From: Aquilaria yunnanensis | Lineage: Eukaryota > Streptophyta > Magnoliopsida > Malvales > Thymelaeaceae | Length of the DNA: 64,000 bases | NCBI GenBank assembly: GCA_039654915.1 | Contig: CM077597.1 | Coordinates: 81,842,001 to 81,906,000 of the forward strand | Direction of reading: 5' to 3' | Shown here: one piece after another, positions 37,876-48,586 of the stretch | How positions within the stretch are numbered: position 1 is the first letter of the stretch | Layout of the letters: the number at the start of each line of letters is the position of its first letter | Notes under the pieces: model-generated | Seen by the model: the letters and a program-made list of their open reading frames with translations, nothing else | Databases searched by the model: none | What the model was told of the DNA's origin: nothing | Program-made: the position numbers and the translations under genes

Positions 37876-40800
37876 TGTCGTAACCCTAAATTTTATTTAG
37901 TTTAGTTTATTTAAGTTAATGATCAAAAAAACTAATTTGGAATTTTAATAATTTTTCTAGACTTGGTTGGTTTTTAATGGGTAAGAATAAGCAATACGAC
38001 GAAAAGTAAAAGAAACGAAAAAAATTAAAAAGAAATAAAAGAAAGCCGCCACTGGAAGAGTGAATATGGGAGAGAACGTGGAGGGGAAAAGAAATAAAAG
38101 AAGAAAAAAATAATAATAAGGAACGAAAACAAAAGAAGTAGGGCAAAAGAAGGAAAAGAAAGAAAAAAATGAAAAAGAAAAATAGAGTTATAAATATAAT
38201 AGGAGAGGGTTAACATATATTTATACCATTATATAAAGAAAAATAAGGTTTAGTTTTCCACTCTTACGCTGTTGTGGTTCTTTTTAAGAAGGTGAAGAAA
38301 CAAGGATTAAAGATAAGGCTAAGTTTAGAGTTTTTTTCTTTAACCGAGTGAAATTGGTGAGTTTTAATTTAGTATTATTATGTATGTCTATATCAATTGT
38401 GTTCATCAATATTTAAGAAGAGATAATATTTTTAGAATAGAATTTTAATAGGTTTTAGAAATTGGAAGAGATAATTGATGATTGAAATTGTTTAGATGAA
38501 TTGGCGACAAGTTTGGTGAAGTTTTGTCGGGGTAATTGTGAAATTCAGCAAGTTACAGGTGGATTTCGAAGAAAAAAACGAAGAACATCAATTCTGGGCA
38601 AGAATCGGGTGAGCCATAATCTTGGTACCTACAGTTGTTTGGCGGGTGAATTGAAATCCTTAGATTTAAGTTATTACAGTTTCATCACTGAGAGTTTAGT
38701 CTTGTACAATTAATCGGGTTAATAATCACATCAGTCCCTGGGGCTTTTATCACTAGTTCAGCGACTTCTTAGGTTCCAGAACTATTCGTTTAAGCCACTG
38801 ACACAGGATAATTTTAGGTTATTCCTTATATTTGTTTGGTTTTGACATAGACTTTTATACAATTATTTTAGGAGCCTAAACCATTGTTTTAGGAGTTGGA
38901 AAGTTCTATTTTGAGGTAAGTGGCCGTCCACCATTCTAAACTAAATTATTATTTTGCTATATGGATTATTGATTTAAAAGCATTGAATTATATTAAACTT
39001 TAGTTCTATGAAACTTTGGTTTTAAAGTATGAAGGTTTATTCTTTAGACTTCTTCTATGGATTTCATCTTTATTATTTGAAAGTTTATTCTAAATTTTTG
39101 TTGTCTAAATATATTGGTAATAATTACATGTGTATTATGTATGTTTCTAAGTATGTAATTTGTATCTTAATGATTATGCGATCAAGTGTGTTTTACTTAT
39201 GTTATTATGGCAATATGATTTTTCTGATTTTCGTAGACCTTTGGATTCTGAAAGTTCATGGATATGAATATGTATGTTTTAACTATGTTTTAGTGGGTGT
39301 TCATTATGTGCCTGACTATTGGGAAAGTGTAGCTCATAGTCGTTCCTACGGGGTATTATGTAAGTATAATTCACAGTGCACTGTTTTTAGAACATATCCT
39401 TCAGGGCGCTCCACTGATAGCTATTCTTAGTCGGTCTACGACGTACTATAGCGGTTAAGCGTAGTTATTATGACATGATGCACTACAGCAGTTAAGTGTA
39501 GTTATTATGACATGATGCACTACAGTGGTTAAGTATAGTTATTATGACACGACGTACTACAGGAGTTAAGTGTAGTTATTCTGACATGACGTACTACAGC
39601 GGTTAAACTACAGCGGTTAAAGTGTAGTCACAGTTATCGCCCCACTCACTTTTTTAAGAAATATCATGTTTTGTTATATGTTTTAACTAATGATTTCATG
39701 TATGAATTTCAAATTTGTTTTGTCATATTTTATGATAAAGTGAATTGTATTTGTTTCTGTCATTTATGTGATTTTTAATTTTTATGGGTACAATTTTCCT
39801 ACAAATTAATAATCTGGGATATTTATATGTTTATTATATTTTCAAATTAATATTGGATTTATAATACTTTTAGTAAGATTTTTTTCTACTTGATCCCTAT
39901 GTTTTATATATTTTATTAATTTTTCTCATGTTTTATGGATAGTTGACATTCCGCTGCTTACTACGCATTTGTGTTTACCCCATCTTTTCCCACTCATGCA
40001 GATAGCAAGTAACACAATATTGATTTGTTGGGGAGTGACTACAAGCGCTCAAAGTTTGGGATAACATTAAAATGAGATGTAATAGACACTCTTAGGTTAG
40101 AAATATTTCGTATGAGATTTTAAGTTGTAGTTGCTCTACTACTCGATTCCAAACAACAAATAATAAGTTTGGATTATATGTAATAACCCTAGAAATTAAG
40201 TAAAATAAAATCACCAAATTATCCTAATTAATTAAATAAATAAAATAATAAAATAATAATAAAAAAATATAAAATTAAGAATCTTGATTCTTAGATGATT
40301 CCTTTAGTGGTTATTAAGTCAAATTCCAAACCGGAAGCTCAAAGTCATTTTCTTTAGGCTGGGGGCATTTTTGTCATTTACAACCGAGCATTGGATGGAA
40401 AATCTAGGAGCACCATTGGATTCTTCTCAAAAAAATAAGTCAAGAGAAATTTACCTCACTCAATTCTGAATTCGTTTGCTTAGATTTCCAAAAAATTTAG
40501 CTTACGCGTGTGTAGGGTTTAAACTGGGTTCGTGCTTTTATTGTATACAATAATTTCCCAACTAACCCTAATTTCTTTCTTATAAAACACCCAGCCGCAA
40601 CACCTCCTGGAATATATTTTTTTTTTAAAAAAAAAATATTAATTTATCTATTTTATCTCCTTATCTTCTTTATTTATCATATTAAACCAATTTAATCTAC
40701 TTGCCTTTTTCTTATTTGACTAATTATCCTATTAACCTTATTATTTTTTTATTCCTTCCCTTCTCCCCGTAACTACAGCTAAGTTAGGAATCCGAAACCT

Positions 40801-43794
40801 TCCCTTGAAAAACAAAACCTAGGCATATGCGTTTTGCCTTCAACTATTTCTTTTTCCTCTCCAGCCGCCAAGCCGCACCACAACAGGCCGACGCCATGGC
40901 CATTAATCCTACTCTTGCCAAATGAATTAGTTCTAATATTTTTACTATATTTCTCTCCAAAATTCTTCTTACTTCATCTACACAGCCATTTAATTGATCC
41001 AATATTGCTGGTTTTTGCTATTTGGAGAGGAGAAGTCGTTGCACTAGAAGAATCATCATCACACTATTGTGTATCGTTGTCAACTCGATTTCGTTCCTTG
41101 TCGAACCGTCGTAAGTCCAGCCATTGGGCTTTATTCTCCATCATCCAAGCAATTTTATTTATTTATTTTTATTTTATTTAATTCCCTATTATTGCTTAGG
41201 TTCACTAAGTTGAAGGGAAACCACATCCGGATACCAAAATCGATCCTGCGCATACCGATGACCCCAAATTCATCTGGGTGAGTCCACATCATTCTATATC
41301 ACTCTTTTAATTTTTTTCCCAGCACCTAAAAGCCTTATATCTTTCCTGTAATTTTTTTGGTAGGTTATCGTTAATCCAACTTTTAGGTTTTGTACTCGTT
41401 TCCAGTGCAATCGGGTCCATACTTGCTCCTAAACCCCGGTAAGCCACTGTAGTCTTTTTAAAATTCTTTTGGCTGTTTCAAATCTTACAGCCCTAACAAT
41501 TATCTCATCTTTGCTGTCCATGTTGTTATAAAGGGTTAGAAAATCCTTACTTGAAGGTTTGGCGCTTCGTTGGACTCCGGGAGCGTCAGAGATCCCGAAA
41601 ACACATCGGTAACCGAAATAAAATTTTTTTTCCTTCCAAGATCAATTTTTACAGCCACTAAATGGGCTTATAAGTTAGTGTATGGCTGCTGTAATTTTTA
41701 GGATTAATATCAAGAAGGCTCCCGGCACGATCCTGAATAGGCACGAAGCCACCGAAGATGCCCCGAGCCCCTTTTTGCCCACTAGGTAAAATTTCGGCCT
41801 AGTTGTTAAGAACATGAACTTTCCAAGTACCCTTTAGGAAAATTTCTAAATTTTAGCATATTTTCTAATTTTCTACCCTACTAACATTTTGTAGGACCGT
41901 CCTAGGAAATCGCCTATTTCACCATATTACTCCGAACTAGGTAAGGGGAAAAAGTGGGTTAATTCTCGTGGGCCCTCTTAAGCCCAAAATAAGCTTCAAC
42001 CCGAATAATAAATTCTAAATAATCAATTGGGCTAAACAAAATCTTTAAATGCGTGGGCAACATGGGTTAGGTAATTAATTTGTTTTTCTAGAATTTTATT
42101 TTATTTTATTATATTTTATTTTAGTTCGCTTCCTTTGAGATGTAATTTTGGTTGGTTGGTTGTATGGTTGTAATGATGTATGTTTGGCACTAGTATCATA
42201 CTAGGACCGCTTATAACAAGAATTAAATTAGAAATATGTTAGGACCGCCTAAATAAACACCGCTAGTAGCATGTTTAGGGCCGGCGAGACAAACACCGCT
42301 AGTACCATGTTAGGGCCGACAAGCTCATTAGCAACATGATGAGATTGGAAGAAACCGTTAGTGGCATGTTAGGTCCGTAATAAATTATTATAAGCCGATA
42401 GATAAAGGATTAGGAGCGTAAATACTAAATGACCAATTTAGAAAGAATTCACGAGAAATGAGATGAATAATTATTACAAATACACTTAAAAAATATCATT
42501 GATTGTCATGACATCATGTAACACTAAACTAAGATAACATGATAAAAGAAATAGGATGCACTAGAATCATGGCATTCTACTAAAAAGAGCTAAAATAAAA
42601 TGAGCTACGGTCATGCATCAATTGGTTGTTGTATATGATTGATGCTTGTCATACACAAGATTGCATTAAGTAAAAGATTTGAAGAGTAAGATAAAATACG
42701 AGGCATGCAAGGTTGGTGACAAACTATATCTACATGACCTAACAAGCCGTAAATTTAGATGAGAGGTTCGGAACGGACGATTCGAACCCGAGAGGCATGT
42801 TAGGGTGGCAGCGGACCGTCCTTAGTCATGACCCGATATTGGCACGGAGTATGGAGATATAATTTGTGCGCTGTCAGACCATAGCTGGTGAGGGACCATG
42901 CTTATGGCTGTTATCACGAGAGGCTCTACCTCGGCGTAAGTATCCCAAGAGGGTCTGGCTTGGTGGCATCCCTAGTGGCACTGCCTAAGAGTTATCCCAA
43001 GAGTGGGTGATGTACACACTCACTACCCTAGGTTCATCCAACGGCAATTAATTATTGGATTAAGTGATCGATCAAGAAGATATTATTTAATCGGTAAAAA
43101 GAATTATGCATACGCATGGTAGTTCAAGCATGCTAGTAGGATTTTGATTTTGTTGTTATGATGTTGTATGAAATTGTTCTTTAAGTAAATTGCTACAGCT
43201 TAAAGTTTATTATTCGTTGTTGTTTGTTACGGGAATATTAGGACCCACGTGATGGGCCTGATACTTCCCTCTTACTGAGCAAGTTGTGCTCATCCCTCCT
43301 CTTAACATGTTTTTTTAGGTGAGTACTATGAGGAGACAGAGTACACTGAACCATATAACGAGGTTCAAGATGTGGAGCAGACTGAGTGAGGGTACGCTGT
43401 AGCCCCTCGAAAGTAGAACTGGCTGGGACTGGGTTTTAACTTTGTGTTATTTGATTTCTAAAGAAACATATGGTTTGTTTAAATTGGCACCTTATCCGCA
43501 TATTAGTTTTCCTGGGATTGTCACTTAACTACTCTGATTTCGTTTAATACTCTTATTGTTTGGAAAATAATTTAAAATAAAATGTTTTACTTCACATTTC
43601 TTAAATTATTTTAAGTAAATGCTTTATAATTCTGGGAATTTAAGATATCTTTTAAAATTAAGGTTTATAAAATTGGGGGCGTTACATTATAAGTTATGGT
43701 CACTCGGATTTCTTTGCTTGAGGAAATATTATTTTCTCGAGTGTGCGGCGTGTCATCATCTCGAAACTCGAGGGGTGGGTTTTCAGGCGTGACA
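37876..43794 (+). repeat. Tekay-like LTR 4, interrupted by a solo LTR
   Basis: Removing the 3508-bp solo LTR and one TTATA leaves about 2.41 kb. It starts TGTCGTAACCC and ends GGCGTGACA. Its minisatellite near 39430-39620 is the longest of the four. Confidence 0.85.
40179..43686 (+). mobile_element. Solo LTR, 3.5 kb, of another LTR retrotransposon
   Basis: It begins TGTAATAACCCTAG and ends GGGGGCGTTACA, so TGTAA and TTACA pair at the ends, and TTATA is duplicated on both sides (40174-40178 and 43687-43691). No internal domain, primer site or second LTR is present, as left by recombination between two LTRs. The start and end resemble the Tekay-like LTRs of the array in pattern but not in length or body. 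Short frames at 40834-41281 are not supported as genes. Confidence 0.88.
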
Positions 43795-44321
43795 GAAGTG
43801 CCATCAAAGCAATAGGTTTGATAATCCGTGAGGCCTTGGGTTTGGTTGTAGATCTAGGCTTTATTATGCTTAGAATAATATTTTTGTGTGCCCATATTTA
43901 TTCTTTATCATAAAGTATAAGGCAAGATTCCTACGGGCAGGACTAAGTTCCTTTCAAGGTCGACCAAAAAAGGTTACATATTTAGGATATCCTCTTAATC
44001 AGTTAAAAGAACTATTCGAATTGAAAGTTTTACAGTTGATTGAAAAGACTGATAATAGAGGTTTAAGATGATACTGTTTTAGTGACTGTACCTGACAGAA
44101 TCTACAGGAGTATAGAAATGGAATTATAGACATTAAGGCCATCATGATGGCTTGTTAATTGGCATCTATGGTCTAGATATCAGAGTAGCGTAATGAAAGC
44201 TTGGTGGAGAATTAAACAACTATTGAGTGCTTGCATGTTGTAGTGATAAGATAAGGTGATTTTTAGTATTTTAATATAGACCTAATGTGCATAAAGGTAT
44301 TTGTACGGAAAGAGGTGATCG
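43795..44321 (+). repeat. Internal part 4, truncated by the Ogre-type insertion
   Basis: Matches internal parts 1-3 up to GTGATCG at 44315-44321 and then stops. The primer site has decayed (TGCCATCAAAGC). The missing rest, beginning GAGATGGAACATAAATAAG in unit 3, should lie beyond the right end of the window. Confidence 0.85.
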
Positions 44322-44592
44322 TGTGGCAACGTCGGGTTTTCTGGAGTCGCCACCAATCGGTTTTCGCTCAGGTCGATTGGATACCTTAAAATATGGTCTG
44401 CGAGAGTTCGGGGATCGGGAGTACGGTTACGCTAAAACAATATTGTTATAGCGCCCAAAATTGGCACCTTAGTTGATTTTAATTTTGTTTTACTTTGCTT
44501 TAAAAAAATTCAGTTAATTTTCAAACTAGAAATTTTAACTGAATTAGTTGAATGTGGATTTTTGGAAATTAATTTGTATAGAATTTTATACT

Positions 44593-44810
44593 TCCGAACC
44601 ATGGACTCTGCCGAGTCATTTGGACACGGAAGATTTTGATTCCGAACCATGGACTCTGCCGAGTCATTTGGACACGGAATTTGGTGAAATTTTAAACAAT
44701 TTTATCCATATTGTAAAAATATGGATTTTTATCTGTTTATTTAATTTGTTTATTTTAAAAAGTTTGATATTTTCCAAACCGTAGATCCTACCGGATCATC
44801 CGGATATGGA
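44593..44810. repeat. Recurring 38-bp motif in the LTR
   Basis: The pattern CCGAACCATGGACTCTGCCG followed by AGTCATTTGGACACGGA occurs at 44593-44630 and 44641-44678, and in diverged form at 44773-44810 and again at 46207-46244. A weak relative sits near 4010-4048 in the LTR fragment. The copies keep CCATGGA and GGACATGGA-like ends. Confidence 0.7.
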
Positions 44811-44929
44811 AATTGATTTATCGTAATTATTTAATTCTTATTATTATGAAATTAATTTTTAAATGGTAATTCTTTTTGTTTATGAATGATTTTTAATACT
44901 AACTAAAAAATTTATCTTTATATTTTTTA

Positions 44930-45330
44930 CTTCTTTTTTTACTTTCTTTCTTTTTCTTCTTTTTTACTTATTTTTACTTCTTTTTTTTAATTTCTTTTAA
45001 TTTCTTTTCTTTTCTTTCTTTTTTATTCTTTTCTTTCTTTCTTTTTTATTCTTTTCTTTCTTTCTTTGCTTTTTCTTTTTCTTTCTTTTATCTTTCTTTT
45101 CTTTTTCTTATATTTCCTTTTTTTCTTTATCTTATCTTTCTTTTATTTTTCTTTCTTATCTTTTTTTATTTTTCTTGTCTTTTCTTTCTTTCTTTTCTTA
45201 TCTTATCTTTTCTTTTATATTTTTTTATCTTCCTTTTCTTTCTTATCTTTCTTTTATTTTTGTTTCTTATCTTTCTTTTATTTTTCTTATCTTTCTTTTT
45301 TTTCTTGTTTACTTTTTTTGTTTTTCTTGT
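44930..45330. repeat. (CTTT)n-rich polypyrimidine tract
   Basis: About 400 bases are almost purely C and T on the plus strand, so the retroelement RNA is purine-rich (GAAA)n here. Open frames through it encode only Phe/Leu/Ser strings and are not genes. Confidence 0.9.
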
Positions 45331-46589
45331 TTAATGAAAGATATTTATTATTTTAAAGGATTACTCAATTTATAAAAGAATTAAAAAAAATAATAATTAA
45401 TTTTTATTTAATAAGAAGTTAATTTAAAAGAATTAAAGAGTTTAAAAATAAAAATTTTGATCATGGTACGGGGCGTTGTTACTCAGCCAGACCCTCTTCA
45501 CCAGGTGAAGCAGCTCAAAAGCGGGCACGAGACAGTTTCCAGCCAATATACCATGAACTAAAAAAATTTTTATTTTTTATTATTTTTTTATTATTATTTT
45601 TTTTTATTAAGAGAATCAAAAATTTTAAACAAAAGAAGAAAAGTTTTGATATTTATTTAATTTATTTTTGGAATAAAAGATTATTTAACCGAAAACTTAT
45701 ATGTATTTTAAAACAAAAGTCTTGATATTTTTATTTTTATATTCTTCTTTGTTTGATGAAAGATTTTTTTTTTTTTTAATTTTAATTTATATTTCTGAAA
45801 ATATATCTAATCAATAAGTCAAAAATATTTAAGAGAAAATTCAATTATTTTTGTTTTATTTTGTATTATTTTGAAATTATTTGATTAAGATTTTTATAAA
45901 GGAAACAAAAAGTTATATCTTTTAATAAGTAAAATATTACTGAATAACATATTAACCCAAAATTTTTATTCTTTTCATTCTTTTTATTAATAAAGAAAAC
46001 TAAAAAAAATTATATTTTTAAAAGAAATAAATAAAATATTATTGAAAAATATTAACTCAAAAATTTTACGCTTTTTATTCTTTTTAATATAGAAAACTAA
46101 AAAAAAATTATATATTAATAGATAATTAATATATTAGTCTAAAGTTTTTTTTTTTTATTTTTTATAAAGAAAAAAATTTATTTATATATTTTATTTTAAA
46201 AATATTTCCGAGCCATGGATCCTGGCGGATCATTTGGTCATGGAGTTTTAATTAAATTTTTTTATTTCATTAATTATTAATTTTAAAGATGTATTAAAAG
46301 AATGGTTTTATGTTTATTTATTTATTTATTTTATTTTTGAATTATTTCATTATGTTTGTTTATTAAAAGGAATAAAAACTTTGTTTCAAAATAAAAAAAG
46401 TAATTTTTATTAGCCTTTAGAAAATTATTCACATAAAATTCCTTTTTTTATCTTTTAATCATAAAAAAATTCAATTAATAAAGTGGGGCTTTTTGGCCAT
46501 CCACTTTAATAACACAATAATAATAAAAGTTAGCACAATTAATATAGTTAGATTAGTTGGATTAGTTAGTTAATAACAATAAAAAAGGT

Positions 46590-47160
46590 TAGTAAAAGTT
46601 AGATTAAATTAATTAACAACAATAATAAAAATTAGCCAAGTTTAATTAAATTAATGGTTAACAACAATAATAAAAAGTTAGTCAAGTTAATTAAGTTAAT
46701 TAATTACAACAAAAATAAAAGTTAGACAATTTAATTAATTTAATTAATTAACAACAATAATAAAAGTTAGCCAAGTTTAATTAAGTTAATTAATTAACAA
46801 CAATAAATAAAAATTAACCAAGTTTAATTAAGTTAATTAATTAACAACAATAAATAAAAGTTAGCCAAGTTTAATTAAGTTAATTAATTAACAACAATAA
46901 ATAAAAATTAGCCAAGTTTAATTAAGTTAATTAATTAACAACAATAAATAAAAGTTAGCCAAGTTTAATTAAGTTAATTAATTAACAACAATAAATAAAA
47001 ATTAGCCAAGTTTAATTAAGTTAATTAATTAACAACAATAAATAAAAATTAGCCAAGTTTAATTAAGTTAATTAATTAACAACAATAAATAAAAATTAGC
47101 CAAGTTTAATTAAATTAATTAATTAATAACAATAATAAAAAGTTAGCCAAATTAATTAAT
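46590..47160. repeat. 47-bp tandem repeat in the LTR
   Basis: A 47-bp AT-rich unit (GTTAGCCAAGTTTAATTAAG and so on to ACAATAAATAAAA) is repeated about ten times, with the best-kept copies between 46800 and 47100 and decaying edges. Confidence 0.85.
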
Positions 47161-47479
47161 TGTTAATTAACCAAGTTGATTAAATTAATTAACAATAATA
47201 AAAGTTAGTAATAATGCAAAAATTAAAAGGTTAGTAACAATAATAATGTTAAAAGTTAGTTGTTAGTAAGTTAGTTAACAAGTTAATAATAACAAAAAAA
47301 AAGGTTAGTAACAATAACAATAATAAACAAATAAATACACAAGTAAAAAAAATAAAGTTAGTAATTAATTCTGAAAAAAAAAACAAAATAAAAAGATTAG
47401 TGACCAAAATGAAAGAAATTGAAAAGATGATGGGTGAAACAAGAGTTATACCCTTTAGTTTTTTGTTTTTGAATCCCAG

Positions 47480-47830
47480 GAAAGAGGCGCGACACGGACG
47501 GCGTGGGGGGAGGGAGGGGCAGCCAGGCGAGCGGCGGCGAGGGCACGGGGCGCAAGGGCGTGGGGGCGGAAGCGCAGGGCGACGGCGAGCACGGGCGGAG
47601 GGGCAACGGCGCGAAGCGGAGGGCGGTGGAGGAGCGGCGGGCAGCAGCCGGCGCAGGGAGAGAAGAAGAAAAGGGGAACGGCGCGGCGGCGGACGTCAGG
47701 CTGGGTACGACGGCGACGGCGGCGGGACGGCCGGACGACGGCGGCAGGACGGCTGGGCGGAGGCGTGGTGGCCGGCGGACGGCGGTGGTGGGCACGGCGA
47801 GAGAGAGAGAGAGAGAGAGACGGAACAGAG
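47480..47830. other. GC-rich block just downstream of the LTR start site
   Basis: About 300 bases far richer in G and C than all surroundings, followed on the plus strand by (GA)n. On the minus strand it would lie in the leader of the retroelement RNA. Frames are open on both strands through lack of A and T, with Pro/Ala/Arg-rich translations, so coding is not supported. Confidence 0.7.
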
Positions 47831-47969
47831 AAAAGAAAAAAAAGTTTTGGCTTTCTGGGGAAGAAGGGAAGAGGGCTGGGGCTAAGGGCTGTAATTTTAT
47901 TTTTTTTTAAAACGGAGCTCTAAGTTTTTTTGCTATTTTTTTCTGTGTTCATCACTGAATTTGGAGGGG

Positions 47970-47977
47970 TATTTATA
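47970..47977 (-). promoter_or_regulatory. TATA box of the Ogre-type LTR
   Basis: TATAAATA on the minus strand in the context TTCTATAAATACCCCTCC, about 505 bases into the LTR. Transcription would start near 47940. Confidence 0.7.
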
Positions 47978-48480
47978 GAAGGAGTTTGGCTGAACTGTGG
48001 ACGGATAAATTAATAAAAAATTTCAAACTTATCTCTTAAATTGGTAAAATAACAATTTTAGTCCTTTACGTCTCTCAGCCTCTGGATAAGTTCCTGAAGC
48101 TTCTGATTTTGACAATTTTGTCGTTTTCTGTCAATTTGAGCCAAAAACGTCGGCAGGCTCAAAATTTTATGTGACAAACTGCCAAATGCTCCTGGAACTT
48201 TCAGAATTTGTCAATTTTGCCTGAAACTTCTTAATTTTGTCATTTTTACCTCAAACTTTTAAATTTTGTCATTTTTATGGAGTTTTCTTTTTTTCTTTCA
48301 AACATACACATATACACACATATATCAAATCTTAAAAAAAATATATATATTTTAAACTAATTAAAAAAAATTTAGTAATAATAATAACAATAATAATAAT
48401 AATACATTTTTTTATTTAATTTTTTTTATTTAATTTTTTTTAAAATTATTTTAATGGCCGGACGAAATTGGGTGTCAACA

Positions 48481-48495
48481 GCTGCCCCCCTTTGC
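48481..48495 (-). promoter_or_regulatory. Polypurine tract
   Basis: GCAAAGGGGGGCAGC on the minus strand directly precedes the LTR start TGTTGACA. It is the plus-strand primer for reverse transcription. Confidence 0.85.
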
Positions 48496-48586
48496 ATGCT
48501 TCATGGGACATGATGTATGCAAAGTTAGTTACCAAATTTCGTCCAGCTTAGCTAGGCATTGAAAACCTTCTCGCCGCCTAAACTCT

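Larger units (their letters stand above)
26726..44321 (+). repeat. Tandem array of four LTR-plus-internal units (Tekay-like, non-autonomous)
   Basis: The same 3.0-kb unit occurs four times head to tail: an LTR of about 2.39 kb and a 0.53-0.63-kb internal part. LTRs start at 26726, 29740, 32756 and 37876. The internal part opens with a primer binding site complementary to initiator Met-tRNA (TGGTATCAGAGC at 29116) and ends with a purine tract (TTTTAAGGGGGGAAGAATG before 37876), both typical of Ty3-gypsy Tekay/Del elements. No gag or pol frame exists in any internal part. Apparent extra length in units 3 and 4 is explained by three nested insertions. The last internal part is cut at 44321 by the Ogre-type element. 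Confidence 0.9.
44322..48480 (-). repeat. 3' LTR of the Ogre-type element
   Basis: On the minus strand it starts TGTTGACACCCAATTTCG at 48480, directly after a polypurine tract, and ends GTTGCCACA at 44322. A TATA box near 47974 divides about 0.5 kb of U3 from a 3.6-kb transcribed part. That part begins with a GC-rich block (47480-47800) and continues with AT-rich repeats, a long polypurine run and four copies of a 38-bp motif. The 4.16-kb length is in the range of Ogre LTRs. Confidence 0.85.

Noticed and set aside
27872..39430. A protein-like frame (MKVYSLDFFYGFHLYYLKVY...) repeated at 27872, 30895, 36019 and 39029
   Set aside because: It recurs because it lies in the four LTR copies. Its length and end differ in each copy and the composition is that of AT-rich non-coding DNA.
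45066..45375. Phe/Leu/Ser-rich frame
   Set aside because: Translation of the (CTTT)n tract.
47397..47910. Overlapping Ala/Pro/Arg and Gly/Arg-rich frames on both strands
   Set aside because: The GC-rich low-complexity block lacks stop codons by composition; three overlapping frames are equally open.
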